The notes: generated by a model from the sequence alone, not told the origin. 64,000 bases of DNA from Ligilactobacillus hayakitensis DSM 18933 = JCM 14209 (GCF_000615845.1 NZ_BAML01000001.1:1-64000), one strand, 5' to 3'; positions 1 to 9,373 are shown, counted from the first letter of the stretch. Numbers and translations are program-made.

Positions 1-153
1 AAGTGTGGTTATATTAAAACTAATGAAGATAAAATCACATTGTATGGAAATGAAAAACATGGCACTAAGCATAATGAATACGTGTGTTATGAATGTGGTG
101 TGATTATGGATAGAGATATGAATGCAGTAAAAAATCTCCTAACTTTAGCATAA
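1..153 (+). CDS. tnpB: 3' end of tnpB (IS200/IS605 OrfB, RNA-guided nuclease), cut by the window edge
   Basis: The first 50 codons in frame 1 read as the extreme C-terminus of a TnpB/OrfB protein and stop at TAA 151-153. A KCG near the start and a CYEC form the zinc-ribbon cysteines. They are followed by DRDMNAVKNL, the family's third RuvC motif with its catalytic Asp. TnpB proteins are RNA-guided nucleases of IS200/IS605 elements and the relatives of Cas12. The N-terminus, any tnpA and the left end lie outside the window, so whether the full gene is intact cannot be judged. Confidence 0.85.
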   Translation, partial: KCGYIKTNEDKITLYGNEKHGTKHNEYVCYECGVIMDRDMNAVKNLLTLA

Positions 154-300
154 GAAGATATTTTAGGGTGGGCTACACCCTTTAAAGCTACAAGAGTTAA
201 TCAATGTCATTACCCTCTAGTTAGGATATGGGAACATTAATGTTGACAGTAGTAAATAAAATTAAGAAAGGAAGTCTATATTCTTTCGAATAATATAGAA
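100..300 (+). ncRNA. Putative omega RNA / right end of the IS200/IS605 element
   Basis: In IS200/IS605 elements the guide RNA of TnpB overlaps the 3' end of tnpB and runs to the element's right end. Here the 200 bases between the tnpB stop and trmL contain a hairpin GGGTG-GGCTA-CACCC (167-181), a palindrome AACATTAATGTT (233-244) and an imperfect inverted repeat around 290-330 (ATAGAATAGC facing GCTATATTCTAT). The exact element end and guide start cannot be fixed without another copy. The role is assigned by position, not by a recognised covariance match. Confidence 0.35.
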
Positions 301-353
301 TAGCATACGCTATATTCTATATTGTTCTATATTTTATATAGCAGGATATAATT

Positions 354-866
354 ATGACAAATCATATTGTTTTATTTGAACCACTAATGCCAGCTAACAC
401 AGGAAATATTGCAAGAACGTGCGCTGGAACTAATACGACTCTACACTTAATTGAACCTTTGGGTTTTTCAACAGAAGATAAGTATTTGAAACGTGCAGGT
501 TTGGACTATTGGGATAAAGTTAATATTATTTACCATGCAAATTTACCAGAATTTTTAGAAAGTATGCCAGAAAATGGAAAATTACATATAGTATCTAAAT
601 TTGCACCAAAATCATATGCTGACGAAGATTACACGAATCCTAATGAAGAACATTTCTTTTTATTTGGAAAAGAAACAACGGGATTGCCAGAGAATTTTAT
701 GCGAATGCATGAAGATGAATGTATCCGAATTCCTCAAAATGATGAACATGTCCGTTCATTAAATCTTTCAAATACAGCTGCAATTATTGTTTATGAAGCG
801 TTACGTCAACAAAATTTTCCTAGTTTAGATCGTGTGCATACATATGAAAACGATAAACTAAAATAA
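354..866 (+). CDS. trmL: tRNA (cytidine(34)-2'-O)-methyltransferase TrmL
   Basis: A small SPOUT methyltransferase of 170 residues that 2'-O-methylates the wobble position of some leucine tRNAs, using SAM. The family motifs are all visible: NTGNIARTC near residue 14, FLFGKETTGLP near 102, and the C-terminal IRIP...RSLNLSNTAAI segment that forms the trefoil knot and SAM pocket. The length is typical. An AGGA lies about 8 bases before the ATG. It follows the IS right end directly and precedes ftsK by 13 bases, so the two are probably co-transcribed. Confidence 0.93.
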   Translation: MTNHIVLFEPLMPANTGNIARTCAGTNTTLHLIEPLGFSTEDKYLKRAGLDYWDKVNIIYHANLPEFLESMPENGKLHIVSKFAPKSYADEDYTNPNEEHFFLFGKETTGLPENFMRMHEDECIRIPQNDEHVRSLNLSNTAAIIVYEALRQQNFPSLDRVHTYENDKLK

Positions 867-879
867 GGAGAAAGTAATA

Positions 880-3150
880 GTGGCAAAAAGAAAAAAGAAA
901 ACAATTAAAAAAAAGGTAAGCGAACAAACTTCAGAACGTATTTTTGGAGCGGTGTTTATTTTAATTGGTATTCTTGGATTTTTTAATTTTGGATATTTAG
1001 GATCTTTAATTGCTAATTTATTTAGAGTTTTAGTTGGGGATAGTTATAAGCTTTTAATATTAATCTTCAGTGCTTTTGCAGTGATTCTATTAGCAACTGC
1101 CAAATACCCTAAGATAAACCTAAAAAAATACTTTGGGGGAATTATTACTTATTTAGGGATTACGCTTTTTATGGAAGCGTTATTCTTTCAACGATTAGAT
1201 TTACATTCTAATTTCACAGGCATTACATGGCAATACCTAAGTTCAGATATTGAAGCAGGAAGTGTAGGTAATGCTGTCGGTGGAGGGATGATAGGTGCAG
1301 CTTTATATGAAGGTTCATACTTCTTATTGTCGCAAATAGGATCGTACATTTTAGCAACGCTCATTATTCTTGCGGGATTTTTCTTAATTATTGAAATCCC
1401 TTATCGTGTGGTTTTAGAGTATATCGGGAAGTTTTTATACGTGATTGGAAAATGGTTGAAAAATGGTTTCAAGAGCGTAGCAGAAGCGATTAAATCTAGC
1501 CAAAATGAAATTCAAGATTACAAAAAAACGAGAAAAGAAAAGAAAAACAAACAAGAACAAGATACGGTGGTCACTGATCCGACAGCTTTTGAAAAAGAAT
1601 TACCGTTACCTCTTGAAGATCATAAACAAGAGGCAAAAGTAAAGGAACCAATTGCAGAAGAAGTGACAGATTGGAACCAGTCAAGTATGGATGTTAAACC
1701 TTCTAAACCTGAAAAAGTAAAGGCGCATACTAAGTTAAAAAATTATCAATTACCGTCAGTTGACTTATTACAAGATATTGCACCAACTGATCAAAGTGAA
1801 GAAAAAGAAGCGATTAAACGGAATAAGAAAATTTTAATCGAAACTTTTAAAAGCTTTGGGGTCGATGTGGAATTAGTTAATACAATTTTAGGTCCGTCTG
1901 TTACAAAATATGAACTTCATCCTGCAATTGGAGTTAAAGTAAGCAAAATCGTAAATTTAACAGATGATTTAGCGCTTGCCTTAGCAGCTAAAGATATTCG
2001 AATCGAAGCACCAATTCCAGGGAAATCTTTGATAGGGATTGAAGTTCCAAATAAAAAAGTTGCAACAATTGCCTTTAAAGATATTATCTCGGCACAAAAA
2101 AAGCATCCTGATAAGCCGTTAGAAGTTCCAATTGGACGAGATGTTTCTGGCGGATTAATTACAGCTAATCTAGCTGATATGCCGCACCTTTTAATTGCCG
2201 GGTCAACCGGTAGTGGGAAATCAGTGGCGATTAACGGGATTATAACGAGTTTGCTTATGAATTGTCCACCAGATGAAGTGAAATTAATGCTTGTTGACCC
2301 TAAGAAAGTTGAGTTAGGGGTTTACAATGGTGTGCCGCATTTACTTACTCCGGTTGTTACAGATCCTAAAAAAGCCTCCTTAGCTTTACATAAATTGGTA
2401 TCTGAAATGGAAAAACGTTATGAAATGTTTGCAAATACGGGGCAAAGAAATATATCTGGATACAATAAGATGATTCAACGACAAAACGAAGAAACTGAAT
2501 CAGAAGAACCTTTAATGCCTTATATTGTTGCAATTGTAGACGAGTTGTCTGATTTAATGATGGTTGCATCAAATGAAGTTGAAGACGCTATTATTCGTTT
2601 AGCTCAAATGGCACGCGCGGCTGGAATTCATATGATTTTAGCTACACAAAGACCATCAGTTGATGTTATTACGGGATTAATTAAAGCTAATGTGCCTTCA
2701 AGAATGTCATTTGCTGTATCTAGTGGGACCGATTCAAGAACAATTATTGATACTGCAGGAGCGGAAAAATTATTGGGTCGAGGGGATATGTTATTTAAAC
2801 CGATTGAAGCCAATAAACCTGTACGTGTTCAAGGAGCATATATTTCAGATTCAGATGTGCAAAATGTAGTTCAATTTGTTAAGGAACAATTACCATCTGA
2901 TTATGATAATTCAATGGAAATTACTGATGAAGAATTATCCACAGGAACAACAAATGAAGCCGAAGATGACTTGTTTGAAGAAGCAGTTCAATTTGTAAGG
3001 CTTGAAAATAAATGTAGTGTTTCATTACTTCAAAGACGTTTTAGAATTGGATATAATCGGGCCGCAAGAATTGTTGATGAGATGGAAGCAAGAGGAATTG
3101 TTGGTCCACAAGAAGGTAGTAAACCAAGAAAGGTTTATACAACTGAATAA
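880..3150 (+). CDS. ftsK: DNA translocase FtsK/SpoIIIE
   Basis: A 756-residue septal DNA pump that moves the chromosome termini through the closing septum. Four membrane segments occupy about residues 21-178. A charged, Lys/Glu-rich linker follows (about 200-290), then the hexameric motor with Walker A GSTGSGKS (about 441-448), a DPKKVEL motif, and Walker B ending in IVDEL (about 555). The C-terminus (about 690-750) is the winged-helix gamma domain that reads chromosome orientation sequences. The start is GTG with AAGGAG 10 bases upstream. Length and order match Firmicutes FtsK/SpoIIIE. Confidence 0.95.
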   Translation: MAKRKKKTIKKKVSEQTSERIFGAVFILIGILGFFNFGYLGSLIANLFRVLVGDSYKLLILIFSAFAVILLATAKYPKINLKKYFGGIITYLGITLFMEALFFQRLDLHSNFTGITWQYLSSDIEAGSVGNAVGGGMIGAALYEGSYFLLSQIGSYILATLIILAGFFLIIEIPYRVVLEYIGKFLYVIGKWLKNGFKSVAEAIKSSQNEIQDYKKTRKEKKNKQEQDTVVTDPTAFEKELPLPLEDHKQEAKVKEPIAEEVTDWNQSSMDVKPSKPEKVKAHTKLKNYQLPSVDLLQDIAPTDQSEEKEAIKRNKKILIETFKSFGVDVELVNTILGPSVTKYELHPAIGVKVSKIVNLTDDLALALAAKDIRIEAPIPGKSLIGIEVPNKKVATIAFKDIISAQKKHPDKPLEVPIGRDVSGGLITANLADMPHLLIAGSTGSGKSVAINGIITSLLMNCPPDEVKLMLVDPKKVELGVYNGVPHLLTPVVTDPKKASLALHKLVSEMEKRYEMFANTGQRNISGYNKMIQRQNEETESEEPLMPYIVAIVDELSDLMMVASNEVEDAIIRLAQMARAAGIHMILATQRPSVDVITGLIKANVPSRMSFAVSSGTDSRTIIDTAGAEKLLGRGDMLFKPIEANKPVRVQGAYISDSDVQNVVQFVKEQLPSDYDNSMEITDEELSTGTTNEAEDDLFEEAVQFVRLENKCSVSLLQRRFRIGYNRAARIVDEMEARGIVGPQEGSKPRKVYTTE

Positions 3151-3157
3151 GTTAATA

Positions 3158-3189
3158 ACTGGATTTTCATTTGAAAATTCAGTTTTTTA
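3158..3189 (+). terminator. Terminator after ftsK
   Basis: Near-perfect stem ACTGGATTTTC / GAAAATTCAGT with an ATTT loop, followed by TTTTTT. It closes the trmL-ftsK unit. Confidence 0.8.
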
Positions 3190-3276
3190 TTTTCAAAGAA
3201 AAGTAATGAAATATTTGTGTTTCTTTGCATTATAAACTAATATAATATATTGATAAATAAAGAAGGAGCGGTACGC

Positions 3277-4542
3277 GTGCGTAAAAAAATAGCAGCAGGA
3301 GTATATCTAAATACAATTCCGACAAAAAAATTTAAAACAACAAGAATGGTTATTACATTTATAAGTAAACCCAAAACTACTAGGCAAGTAGCGAGTCGAG
3401 CTTTGCTAACGAATTATCTTGAAATGAGTAATGAAAAATTTGAAACACAAATTGAAATTTCAAAAGAATTATCTAAAATGTACGGTGCGGGTTTGGGTAC
3501 AGGAGTGTCCAAAAAAGGTAATTATAGTGTAACGACTTTTAGCTTGAGTTATGTGGAAAGTAAGTATTTAAAAAATACAAAAGATTTACTCAATCAAGCG
3601 CAAGACTTTTTGAAAACAATTATTTTTCAGCCGATGTTTAAATCGCCATTAAGAGATGAAGTCTTTGAAAGACAAAAAAATAATATTATTACTTATTTAG
3701 AATCAATGCGTGATGATAAACAAGCATATGCACAAAAAAAATTACGTGAATTATATTTTGAATCAGAAATTCAAGCTGCATCAGCTTTGGGAAAGCTTGA
3801 AGATTTTAAGAAATTAACGTTAGCTGATTTAATGAAATCTCATGAAGAAATGATAAATTCTGAGAGAGTTGAAATTTTAGTAGCTGGAAATATTGACGAA
3901 CAAGCAGTTTATACCAGTTTTAAGGAATTAGGATTTAAAAATCGTTTAGAAGAATATTCCCTTGATGATGTTATCTTTTCTCAAAAACTATCTGATGTGA
4001 AATTTGAAGATGAGTTACAAGCTGGTCTTTTACAAAGTAAGCTGAATTTAGCATATAAATTGCCAGTAGAATTTAGAGGTGCTAATCATTATGCAGCACT
4101 AGTATTTAATAGTTTATTTGGTGGTTCTGCTCAAAGTCTTTTATTTACTGAAGTACGTGAAAAAAATAGTTTAGCTTATTATGCCAATAGTTCTTTTGAT
4201 CCATTTAGAGAATATTTAATGGTTCAAACAGGGATAGATGGAAAAAATAAGGATAAAGTTATTGCAATAATCGAAGAACAATTAAGAAAAATCCAGGCCG
4301 GGGAATTTTCTGATGAGTTATTGGAACAAAACAAAATGAACTTAATTAATCTTTATATTTCACGTTTAGACAGTCAGGTTGCTTTAATTGCACGTGCACA
4401 AACAGATATTATGTTTGATTCAACTGTTCAAGCAAATGACTGGGTAAAAAAAATTAAAGAAGTCACAAAAGAAGATATAAAAGAGGTTGCTCAATTAGTC
4501 AAACTTCAAGCAGTTTACTACTTAGGAGCAAAAGAGGAATAG
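3277..4542 (+). CDS. ymfF: M16-family protein YmfF, non-catalytic partner of the YmfF/YmfH pair
   Basis: A 421-residue M16 (pitrilysin-like) protein. The zinc-binding HxxEH motif is absent from its N-terminal half, as expected for the inactive member of a heterodimeric M16 peptidase. In Bacillus subtilis the YmfF-YmfH-YmfI proteins are linked to 5-aminopentanol modification of elongation factor P. I place the start at the GTG at 3277, 8 bases after GAAGGAG; an upstream TTG at 3250 precedes that ribosome site and is unlikely. The next gene, ymfH, starts 3 bases after the stop. Confidence 0.85.
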   Translation: MRKKIAAGVYLNTIPTKKFKTTRMVITFISKPKTTRQVASRALLTNYLEMSNEKFETQIEISKELSKMYGAGLGTGVSKKGNYSVTTFSLSYVESKYLKNTKDLLNQAQDFLKTIIFQPMFKSPLRDEVFERQKNNIITYLESMRDDKQAYAQKKLRELYFESEIQAASALGKLEDFKKLTLADLMKSHEEMINSERVEILVAGNIDEQAVYTSFKELGFKNRLEEYSLDDVIFSQKLSDVKFEDELQAGLLQSKLNLAYKLPVEFRGANHYAALVFNSLFGGSAQSLLFTEVREKNSLAYYANSSFDPFREYLMVQTGIDGKNKDKVIAIIEEQLRKIQAGEFSDELLEQNKMNLINLYISRLDSQVALIARAQTDIMFDSTVQANDWVKKIKEVTKEDIKEVAQLVKLQAVYYLGAKEE

Positions 4543-4545
4543 TGC

Positions 4546-5829
4546 ATGAAAATAAAAACTTATGAAAGCTTTAATGAAACTTTATATACTAAAGTTTTAA
4601 AAAATGGATTAAAAGTTAATATTTTACCTAAAAAAGATTATGAGCGTGCATATGGAATTATTACAACTGATTATGGCTCAATTGACAACGAATTTGTCCC
4701 ATATGCAAAAAATGAAATGCAAAAATTTCCTGCTGGAATTGCGCATTTTTTAGAGCATAAATTATTTGAAAAGGAAAATTATGATGCATTTGAATTATTT
4801 GGTAAATACGGAGCAGATTCTAATGCATTTACAAGTTTTACGAGAACGAGTTATTTATTTTCGGCATCACAAAATATTAAGGAAAGTTTGAAAATCTTAC
4901 TTGATTTTGTTTTTGATCCTTATTTTTCAAAGAAATCTGTTGAAAAAGAAAAAGGGATTATTGGCCAAGAAATTATGATGTATCAAGATGAACCGGGATG
5001 GCAGCTATATTCGGGAATTTTAAGTAATTTATATCCACAATCTGCGCTCAGTGACGATATTGCGGGTACAGTAGAATCGATTTCTAAAATTACAGTTGAA
5101 GATTTATATGCATGTTACGAAACTTTTTATCAACCGCAAAATATGAATTTATTTTTGGTAGGTAATTATGATGTAAATACAACCTTTAAACTTATTGATG
5201 AAATTATGGTCCAAAAAGAATTTCAGCCAATTCAAAAAATTAACAGAAAGCCGCTTGAAATTAAGCCGGTAATAAAAGAACGTGTAAAATATATGGAAGT
5301 CCAACGGCCCAAAATAGCTCTTGGAATTAGAGGGCTTGAGTCTTATAAGGGTAAAGAAGGCTTGAAATTTAAAATGAAGATGCAGTTATTATTAAGTGTA
5401 CTTCTTGGCGAAAATTCTAAATATTATCTGGATTTATATAATCAAAATGTTGTAGATGATAGTTTTGGATTTGATTTTCAGTTAGAAAGAGGATTTAATT
5501 TTGCATTGTTGAGTACTAATACAAGTAAAATTGAAGACTTTATTAGTAGTATTCAAAAAATCTTGAAAAATGCACCAAGAATTTTAACTGAAAGTAAAGA
5601 AGAGTTTGAACTTGAAAAGCGGGAATTTTTAGGTTCCATTATTAAATCCATGGATTCACTTGAAAGTATTGCCAATCGATATGAAGGTAAATTATTTGAT
5701 GATGCTACAATCTTTGATATGGCTGAAATACTTGAAGAAATTAGATTAGATGATTTAATTGAAATTTCACAAAAATATTTTGATGAAGAAAGAATGAGTG
5801 TATTCAAAATTCTGCCTAAGGAGAAGTAA
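4546..5829 (+). CDS. ymfH: M16-family zinc peptidase YmfH
   Basis: A 427-residue M16 peptidase with an intact HFLEH zinc motif near residue 66, followed about 75 residues later by the downstream glutamate region typical of inverzincins. It pairs with the upstream non-catalytic YmfF; pairs like this usually form one active heterodimer. The assigned role, through B. subtilis, is EF-P modification; older annotation calls it an insulinase-like or processing peptidase. The spacing of 3 bases to ymfF and 1 base to the SDR gene shows one operon. Confidence 0.88.
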   Translation: MKIKTYESFNETLYTKVLKNGLKVNILPKKDYERAYGIITTDYGSIDNEFVPYAKNEMQKFPAGIAHFLEHKLFEKENYDAFELFGKYGADSNAFTSFTRTSYLFSASQNIKESLKILLDFVFDPYFSKKSVEKEKGIIGQEIMMYQDEPGWQLYSGILSNLYPQSALSDDIAGTVESISKITVEDLYACYETFYQPQNMNLFLVGNYDVNTTFKLIDEIMVQKEFQPIQKINRKPLEIKPVIKERVKYMEVQRPKIALGIRGLESYKGKEGLKFKMKMQLLLSVLLGENSKYYLDLYNQNVVDDSFGFDFQLERGFNFALLSTNTSKIEDFISSIQKILKNAPRILTESKEEFELEKREFLGSIIKSMDSLESIANRYEGKLFDDATIFDMAEILEEIRLDDLIEISQKYFDEERMSVFKILPKEK

Positions 5830-5830
5830 A

Positions 5831-6556
5831 ATGAAGTGGGGATTAATTTTAGGAGCTTCTGGTGATATTGGAATAAGTATTGCCAATGATATGGCCAAAA
5901 AAGGATGGTCGTTATATTTACACTACAGCAAAAATAAAAATAAAATTATAAAATTATATGACCAATTAACAGAAAAATATCCACAGCAAGAATTTATTTT
6001 AATTCAAGCAGATATGACGCAAGTCGATCAAATTGATAATATATTAAATAATATCTTTTCACTTGATGCTATTGTTTTTGCTCAAGGAACAACCCAATAC
6101 GAGTTTTTTAGCGCATTAGATCCAAAAGAGTTTGATAAAATGTTAACGATGCAATTAAGATTCCCTTTGTTTTTACTACAAAAATTAGAAGGGAAATTAT
6201 CAAAGTCTAGACAAGGTCGGATTATTTTTATCGGATCAGTTTATGGTGATTATGGCAGTGCGATGGAAGTAGGTTACAGCACGATTAAAGGCGCCTTAAG
6301 CGCATTTGTGCACGCGTATTGTAAAGAGGTTGCAACTATGGGCATCACAGTTAATGTGATTGCACCTGGAGCGGTTGATACCGAAATGAACGCAATGTTT
6401 TCAGATGAAGTGAAATCAGAAATAAGAGAAGAAATTCCTATGGGGTACCTTGCTTCAAGTAGCCAAATAAGCTATTGGGTTGGGTGTTTATTAGATGAAA
6501 ATGCTTCGTATTTAACGGGCCAAACAATCTACGTTACAGGTGGTTGGTTACGATGA
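5831..6556 (+). CDS. ymfI: Short-chain dehydrogenase/reductase YmfI
   Basis: A 241-residue classical SDR. It has the glycine-rich nucleotide motif GASGDIG (about 8-14), the catalytic Ser in IFIGSVYGDYG, the YSTIK active-site pair, and a C-terminal GGWLR typical of FabG-like enzymes. I chose ATG 5831, with AAGGAG just upstream; a longer reading overlaps ymfH and lacks a ribosome site. In B. subtilis this is the third gene of the ymfF-ymfH-ymfI set implicated in finishing the EF-P aminopentanol modification. The exact substrate cannot be read from sequence. Confidence 0.85.
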   Translation: MKWGLILGASGDIGISIANDMAKKGWSLYLHYSKNKNKIIKLYDQLTEKYPQQEFILIQADMTQVDQIDNILNNIFSLDAIVFAQGTTQYEFFSALDPKEFDKMLTMQLRFPLFLLQKLEGKLSKSRQGRIIFIGSVYGDYGSAMEVGYSTIKGALSAFVHAYCKEVATMGITVNVIAPGAVDTEMNAMFSDEVKSEIREEIPMGYLASSSQISYWVGCLLDENASYLTGQTIYVTGGWLR

Positions 6557-6564
6557 AAATAACG

Positions 6565-6593
6565 TTAATTTTTTGACAATGATATGCTATACT
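6565..6593 (+). promoter_or_regulatory. Probable promoter of rodZ
   Basis: An extended -10, TGC-TATACT (6585-6593), lies 48 bases before the rodZ start. A TTAATT sits 17 bases upstream as a weak -35. A consensus TTGACA at 6573-6578 is nearby, but too close (9 bases) to pair with this -10. Confidence 0.45.
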
Positions 6594-6640
6594 ATAAATT
6601 GAAATGTTATTTTAGATTAATATTAATGGAGAGACTTTGA

Positions 6641-7525
6641 ATGAGTGATATTGGAAAGAAATTAAAAGATGCTCGTAATGAAAAGCATTATACATTAGAT
6701 GATTTACAACAAATTACTAAAATTCAAAAACGTTATTTAATTGCGATTGAAGAAAACGATTTTGATGCCTTACCAGGTAATTTTTATGTAAGAGCTTTCA
6801 TTCGTCAGTATGCGGACACTGTTGGGGTTAAATCAGATGATATCTTATCAGAACTTGATGAGATTACAGGTGAAAAGCAAGCAACGAATCAAGTAGCAGA
6901 ACCTGAAGTTACCTCTAGAACACAAGCGATTCGCCAACAAGGTGGGGATGTAGAAAAAAATAATGAAATCCTTGAAAAAATAATGCATTATTTGCCAACA
7001 ATTATCATCGTTGCGGTAGTTGCAGTTATTTTAGGATCAATTTATTTTGTATCTTCAGGAAATCGCAAGCAAGCTGAACAAGCAAGTAGTACACCATCTG
7101 TTTCGGTAACGACAGATGAAAGTACAAGTGAAAAAAAATCTTCAAGCCAAAAAGTAAAGAAAGCTAGTTCAAGTGAAGAAGCTTCAACAAAAGGAGCTAC
7201 AAATCAAAAAATTACGCATGAGTCTACAAGTGGTTCAAACTTTACTTATGCTTTAACAGGTGCATCTAAAGATGTTAAATTAAAATTCAGTTCAAATGGA
7301 TCATCTTGGTCAAGCGTAAGTGTTAATGGTACAGCTACATGGCAAGGTACTTTAGAAGATGGAGCAAGTAAGACAGTTACAATTCCTGAAGGAACTAAGA
7401 GTTTTATGATTAACTTAGGTAATTCTAAAGCAACTACTTTAACAATTAACGGTAAGAAATTTAATTTCTTAAAGGATAACTCTTCATTAACAGTAAGAAG
7501 GATTACTGTTAATATTGCAGAATAA
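6641..7525 (+). CDS. rodZ: RodZ-like cell-shape protein (YmfM)
   Basis: A 294-residue bitopic membrane protein. The N-terminal helix-turn-helix (about 1-70, opening IGKKLKDARNEK) is the cytoplasmic domain that binds MreB in RodZ. One membrane helix lies at about 115-137. A Ser/Thr/Lys-rich linker of about 55 residues leads to a beta-rich extracellular domain of the DUF4115 type (about 200-292). It sits directly before pgsA, the usual Firmicutes arrangement. Its partner genes mreBCD lie 37 kb away in this window. Confidence 0.87.
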   Translation: MSDIGKKLKDARNEKHYTLDDLQQITKIQKRYLIAIEENDFDALPGNFYVRAFIRQYADTVGVKSDDILSELDEITGEKQATNQVAEPEVTSRTQAIRQQGGDVEKNNEILEKIMHYLPTIIIVAVVAVILGSIYFVSSGNRKQAEQASSTPSVSVTTDESTSEKKSSSQKVKKASSSEEASTKGATNQKITHESTSGSNFTYALTGASKDVKLKFSSNGSSWSSVSVNGTATWQGTLEDGASKTVTIPEGTKSFMINLGNSKATTLTINGKKFNFLKDNSSLTVRRITVNIAE

Positions 7526-7541
7526 TTAAGAGGTGTTAGAT

Positions 7542-8129
7542 TTGAATTTACCAAATAAATTAACAGTGTTACGTATTATCCTAATTCCCATTTTTATGTT
7601 GGTACTTTTATTACCACTAGATTGGGGAAGTGTTATTTGGGCCGGAACAATGATTCCAAATACATCACTTGTAGGAGCAATTATTTTCGCCGTAGCATCA
7701 ATTACTGATTATGCTGATGGCCAAATTGCGCGTAAGCAAAAATTAGTTACAAACTTCGGAAAATTTGCCGATCCACTAGCTGATAAAATGTTAGTAATGA
7801 CAGCATTTATCATCTTAGTTCAAATGGGAAAAGTTCCTGCTTGGGTTGCAGCAATTATTGTCTGCCGCGAATTAGCAGTTACTGGTTTGCGTTTGATTGT
7901 TGTTGAAAATAATGGTGAAGTAATGGCTGCTGCAATGCCTGGAAAAATTAAAACAATGACACAAATGTTTTCAATAATTTTCTTATTTTTAAACGATGCA
8001 TTTTTTGCAGCAATTAACATTCCTTTGGGAGAAATTTTATTGTATATTTGTTTATTCTTTACAGTTTATTCAGGTATAGATTACTTTTACAACAGTCGTC
8101 ATATCTTTAGTGATTCGTTTGGAAAATAA
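7542..8129 (+). CDS. pgsA: CDP-diacylglycerol--glycerol-3-phosphate 3-phosphatidyltransferase
   Basis: Makes phosphatidylglycerol-phosphate from CDP-diacylglycerol and glycerol-3-phosphate, the committed step to phosphatidylglycerol and cardiolipin. The CDP-alcohol phosphotransferase motif is complete (DG..AR, then G...D...D around residues 57-83), inside a protein of several membrane helices. I set the start at TTG 7542 (protein beginning MNLPNKLTVLR), 8 bases after AAGAGG. The GTG at 7533 is part of the ribosome site. 195 residues is normal. In many relatives cinA follows; here the next gene is recA. Confidence 0.92.
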   Translation: MNLPNKLTVLRIILIPIFMLVLLLPLDWGSVIWAGTMIPNTSLVGAIIFAVASITDYADGQIARKQKLVTNFGKFADPLADKMLVMTAFIILVQMGKVPAWVAAIIVCRELAVTGLRLIVVENNGEVMAAAMPGKIKTMTQMFSIIFLFLNDAFFAAINIPLGEILLYICLFFTVYSGIDYFYNSRHIFSDSFGK

Positions 8130-8134
8130 TTTAT

Positions 8135-8168
8135 GAGAGAATGGAAAATTTCATTCTCTTTTTTATTT
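8135..8168 (+). terminator. Terminator after pgsA
   Basis: Stem GAGAGAATG / CATTCTCTT followed by a T-rich tract. It separates rodZ-pgsA from recA. Confidence 0.75.
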
Positions 8169-8288
8169 TTTTCGTATATATATAATTAGACAAAAATGAC
8201 ACACAATACTTGTCTTTTTAAATTGAAATCAGTATCATATAAGAAGGTGTTTAAACTTCTTATTGTACTGAAACAAGGAGGAATTAAA

Positions 8289-9353
8289 TTGGCTGACGAA
8301 AGACAAAAAGCTCTTGACGATGCTCTTAAGAAGATTGAAAAGAAATTCGGTAAGGGTTCAATTATGAAGATGGGAGGAAAGGTAGATACACAAATTTCTA
8401 CCGTTCCTAGTGGATCATTAGCAATTGATGAAGCAATCGGTGTTGGTGGTTATCCACGTGGTCGTATCATTGAAATGTATGGTCCAGAAAGTTCTGGTAA
8501 AACAACGGTTGCATTACATGCGGTTGCTGAAGTTCAACGTCGTGGGGGAACAGCAGCTTATATTGATGCTGAAAATGCACTTGATCCTGCATATGCAACT
8601 GCGCTTGGAGTAAATATTGATGAATTATTACTCTCACAACCAGATACGGGAGAACAAGGCCTTGAAATTGCCGATGCTCTTGTAACTTCAGGAGCGGTTG
8701 ATATTTTAGTTGTCGACTCTGTTGCGGCTTTAGTTCCACGTGCTGAAATTGAAGGCGAAATGGGTGATTCTCATGTTGGGCTACAGGCTCGTTTAATGTC
8801 ACAAGCTCTTAGAAAACTATCAGGGACAATTAACAAAACAAAAACGATTGCAATTTTCATCAACCAAATCCGTGAAAAAGTAGGGGTTATGTTTGGTAAT
8901 CCAGAAACTACTCCAGGTGGACGTGCATTGAAGTTCTATTCAACAATTCGAATGGAAATTCGTCGTTCTGAACAAATTAAGTCAAGTTCTGAAGTGGTTG
9001 GTAACCGTACAAAGATTAAATTTGTTAAAAATAAGGTTGCTCCTCCATTTAAAGTGGCAGAAGTAGATATTATGTATGGACAAGGGATATCTAAGACAGG
9101 TGAACTGTTAGATATGGCTGTTGAAAAAGATATTATTCACAAGAGTGGATCTTGGTTCTCTTATGGAGAAGAAAGAATTGGACAAGGTCGTGAAAACGTC
9201 AAGACATATCTTGCTGAAAACGAAGATGTAATGAGTGAAATTACAGCTAAAGTTCGCGAAGCTTATGGTATGACTGGAGACGATACTCAAACTACAAAAT
9301 CATCTGATAATATTCAAGAAATTAATGTAGATGCGGAAAATGAAGAAAAATAG
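8289..9353 (+). CDS. recA: Recombinase RecA
   Basis: A 354-residue DNA strand-exchange protein and SOS co-protease. Walker A GPESSGKT is at 65-72, Walker B VDSVAAL follows, and the L2 loop region is conserved ([19 protein letters not shown]). The start is TTG 8289, 7 bases after AAGGAGG; the upstream in-frame ATG at 8196 would add an unrelated leader. An inverted repeat AGACAA...TTGTCT lies in the 159-base upstream gap (about 8188-8216), but no clear Gram-positive LexA operator (GAAC-N4-GTTC) is visible. A terminator follows. Confidence 0.97.
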   Translation: MADERQKALDDALKKIEKKFGKGSIMKMGGKVDTQISTVPSGSLAIDEAIGVGGYPRGRIIEMYGPESSGKTTVALHAVAEVQRRGGTAAYIDAENALDPAYATALGVNIDELLLSQPDTGEQGLEIADALVTSGAVDILVVDSVAALVPRAEIEGEMGDSHVGLQARLMSQALRKLSGTINKTKTIAIFINQIREKVGVMFGNPETTPGGRALKFYSTIRMEIRRSEQIKSSSEVVGNRTKIKFVKNKVAPPFKVAEVDIMYGQGISKTGELLDMAVEKDIIHKSGSWFSYGEERIGQGRENVKTYLAENEDVMSEITAKVREAYGMTGDDTQTTKSSDNIQEINVDAENEEK

Positions 9354-9373
9354 TTTTTTCATTGTGAAACAAT

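Noticed and set aside
5553-5807. Open reading frame on the minus strand opposite ymfH
   Set aside because: Ser/Ile-rich translation with no ribosome site, antisense to a clear M16 peptidase gene; a shadow frame.
8188-8216. AGACAA...TTGTCT upstream of recA as LexA operator
   Set aside because: Spacing (about 16 bases between arms) and half-sites do not match the GAAC-N4-GTTC operator.
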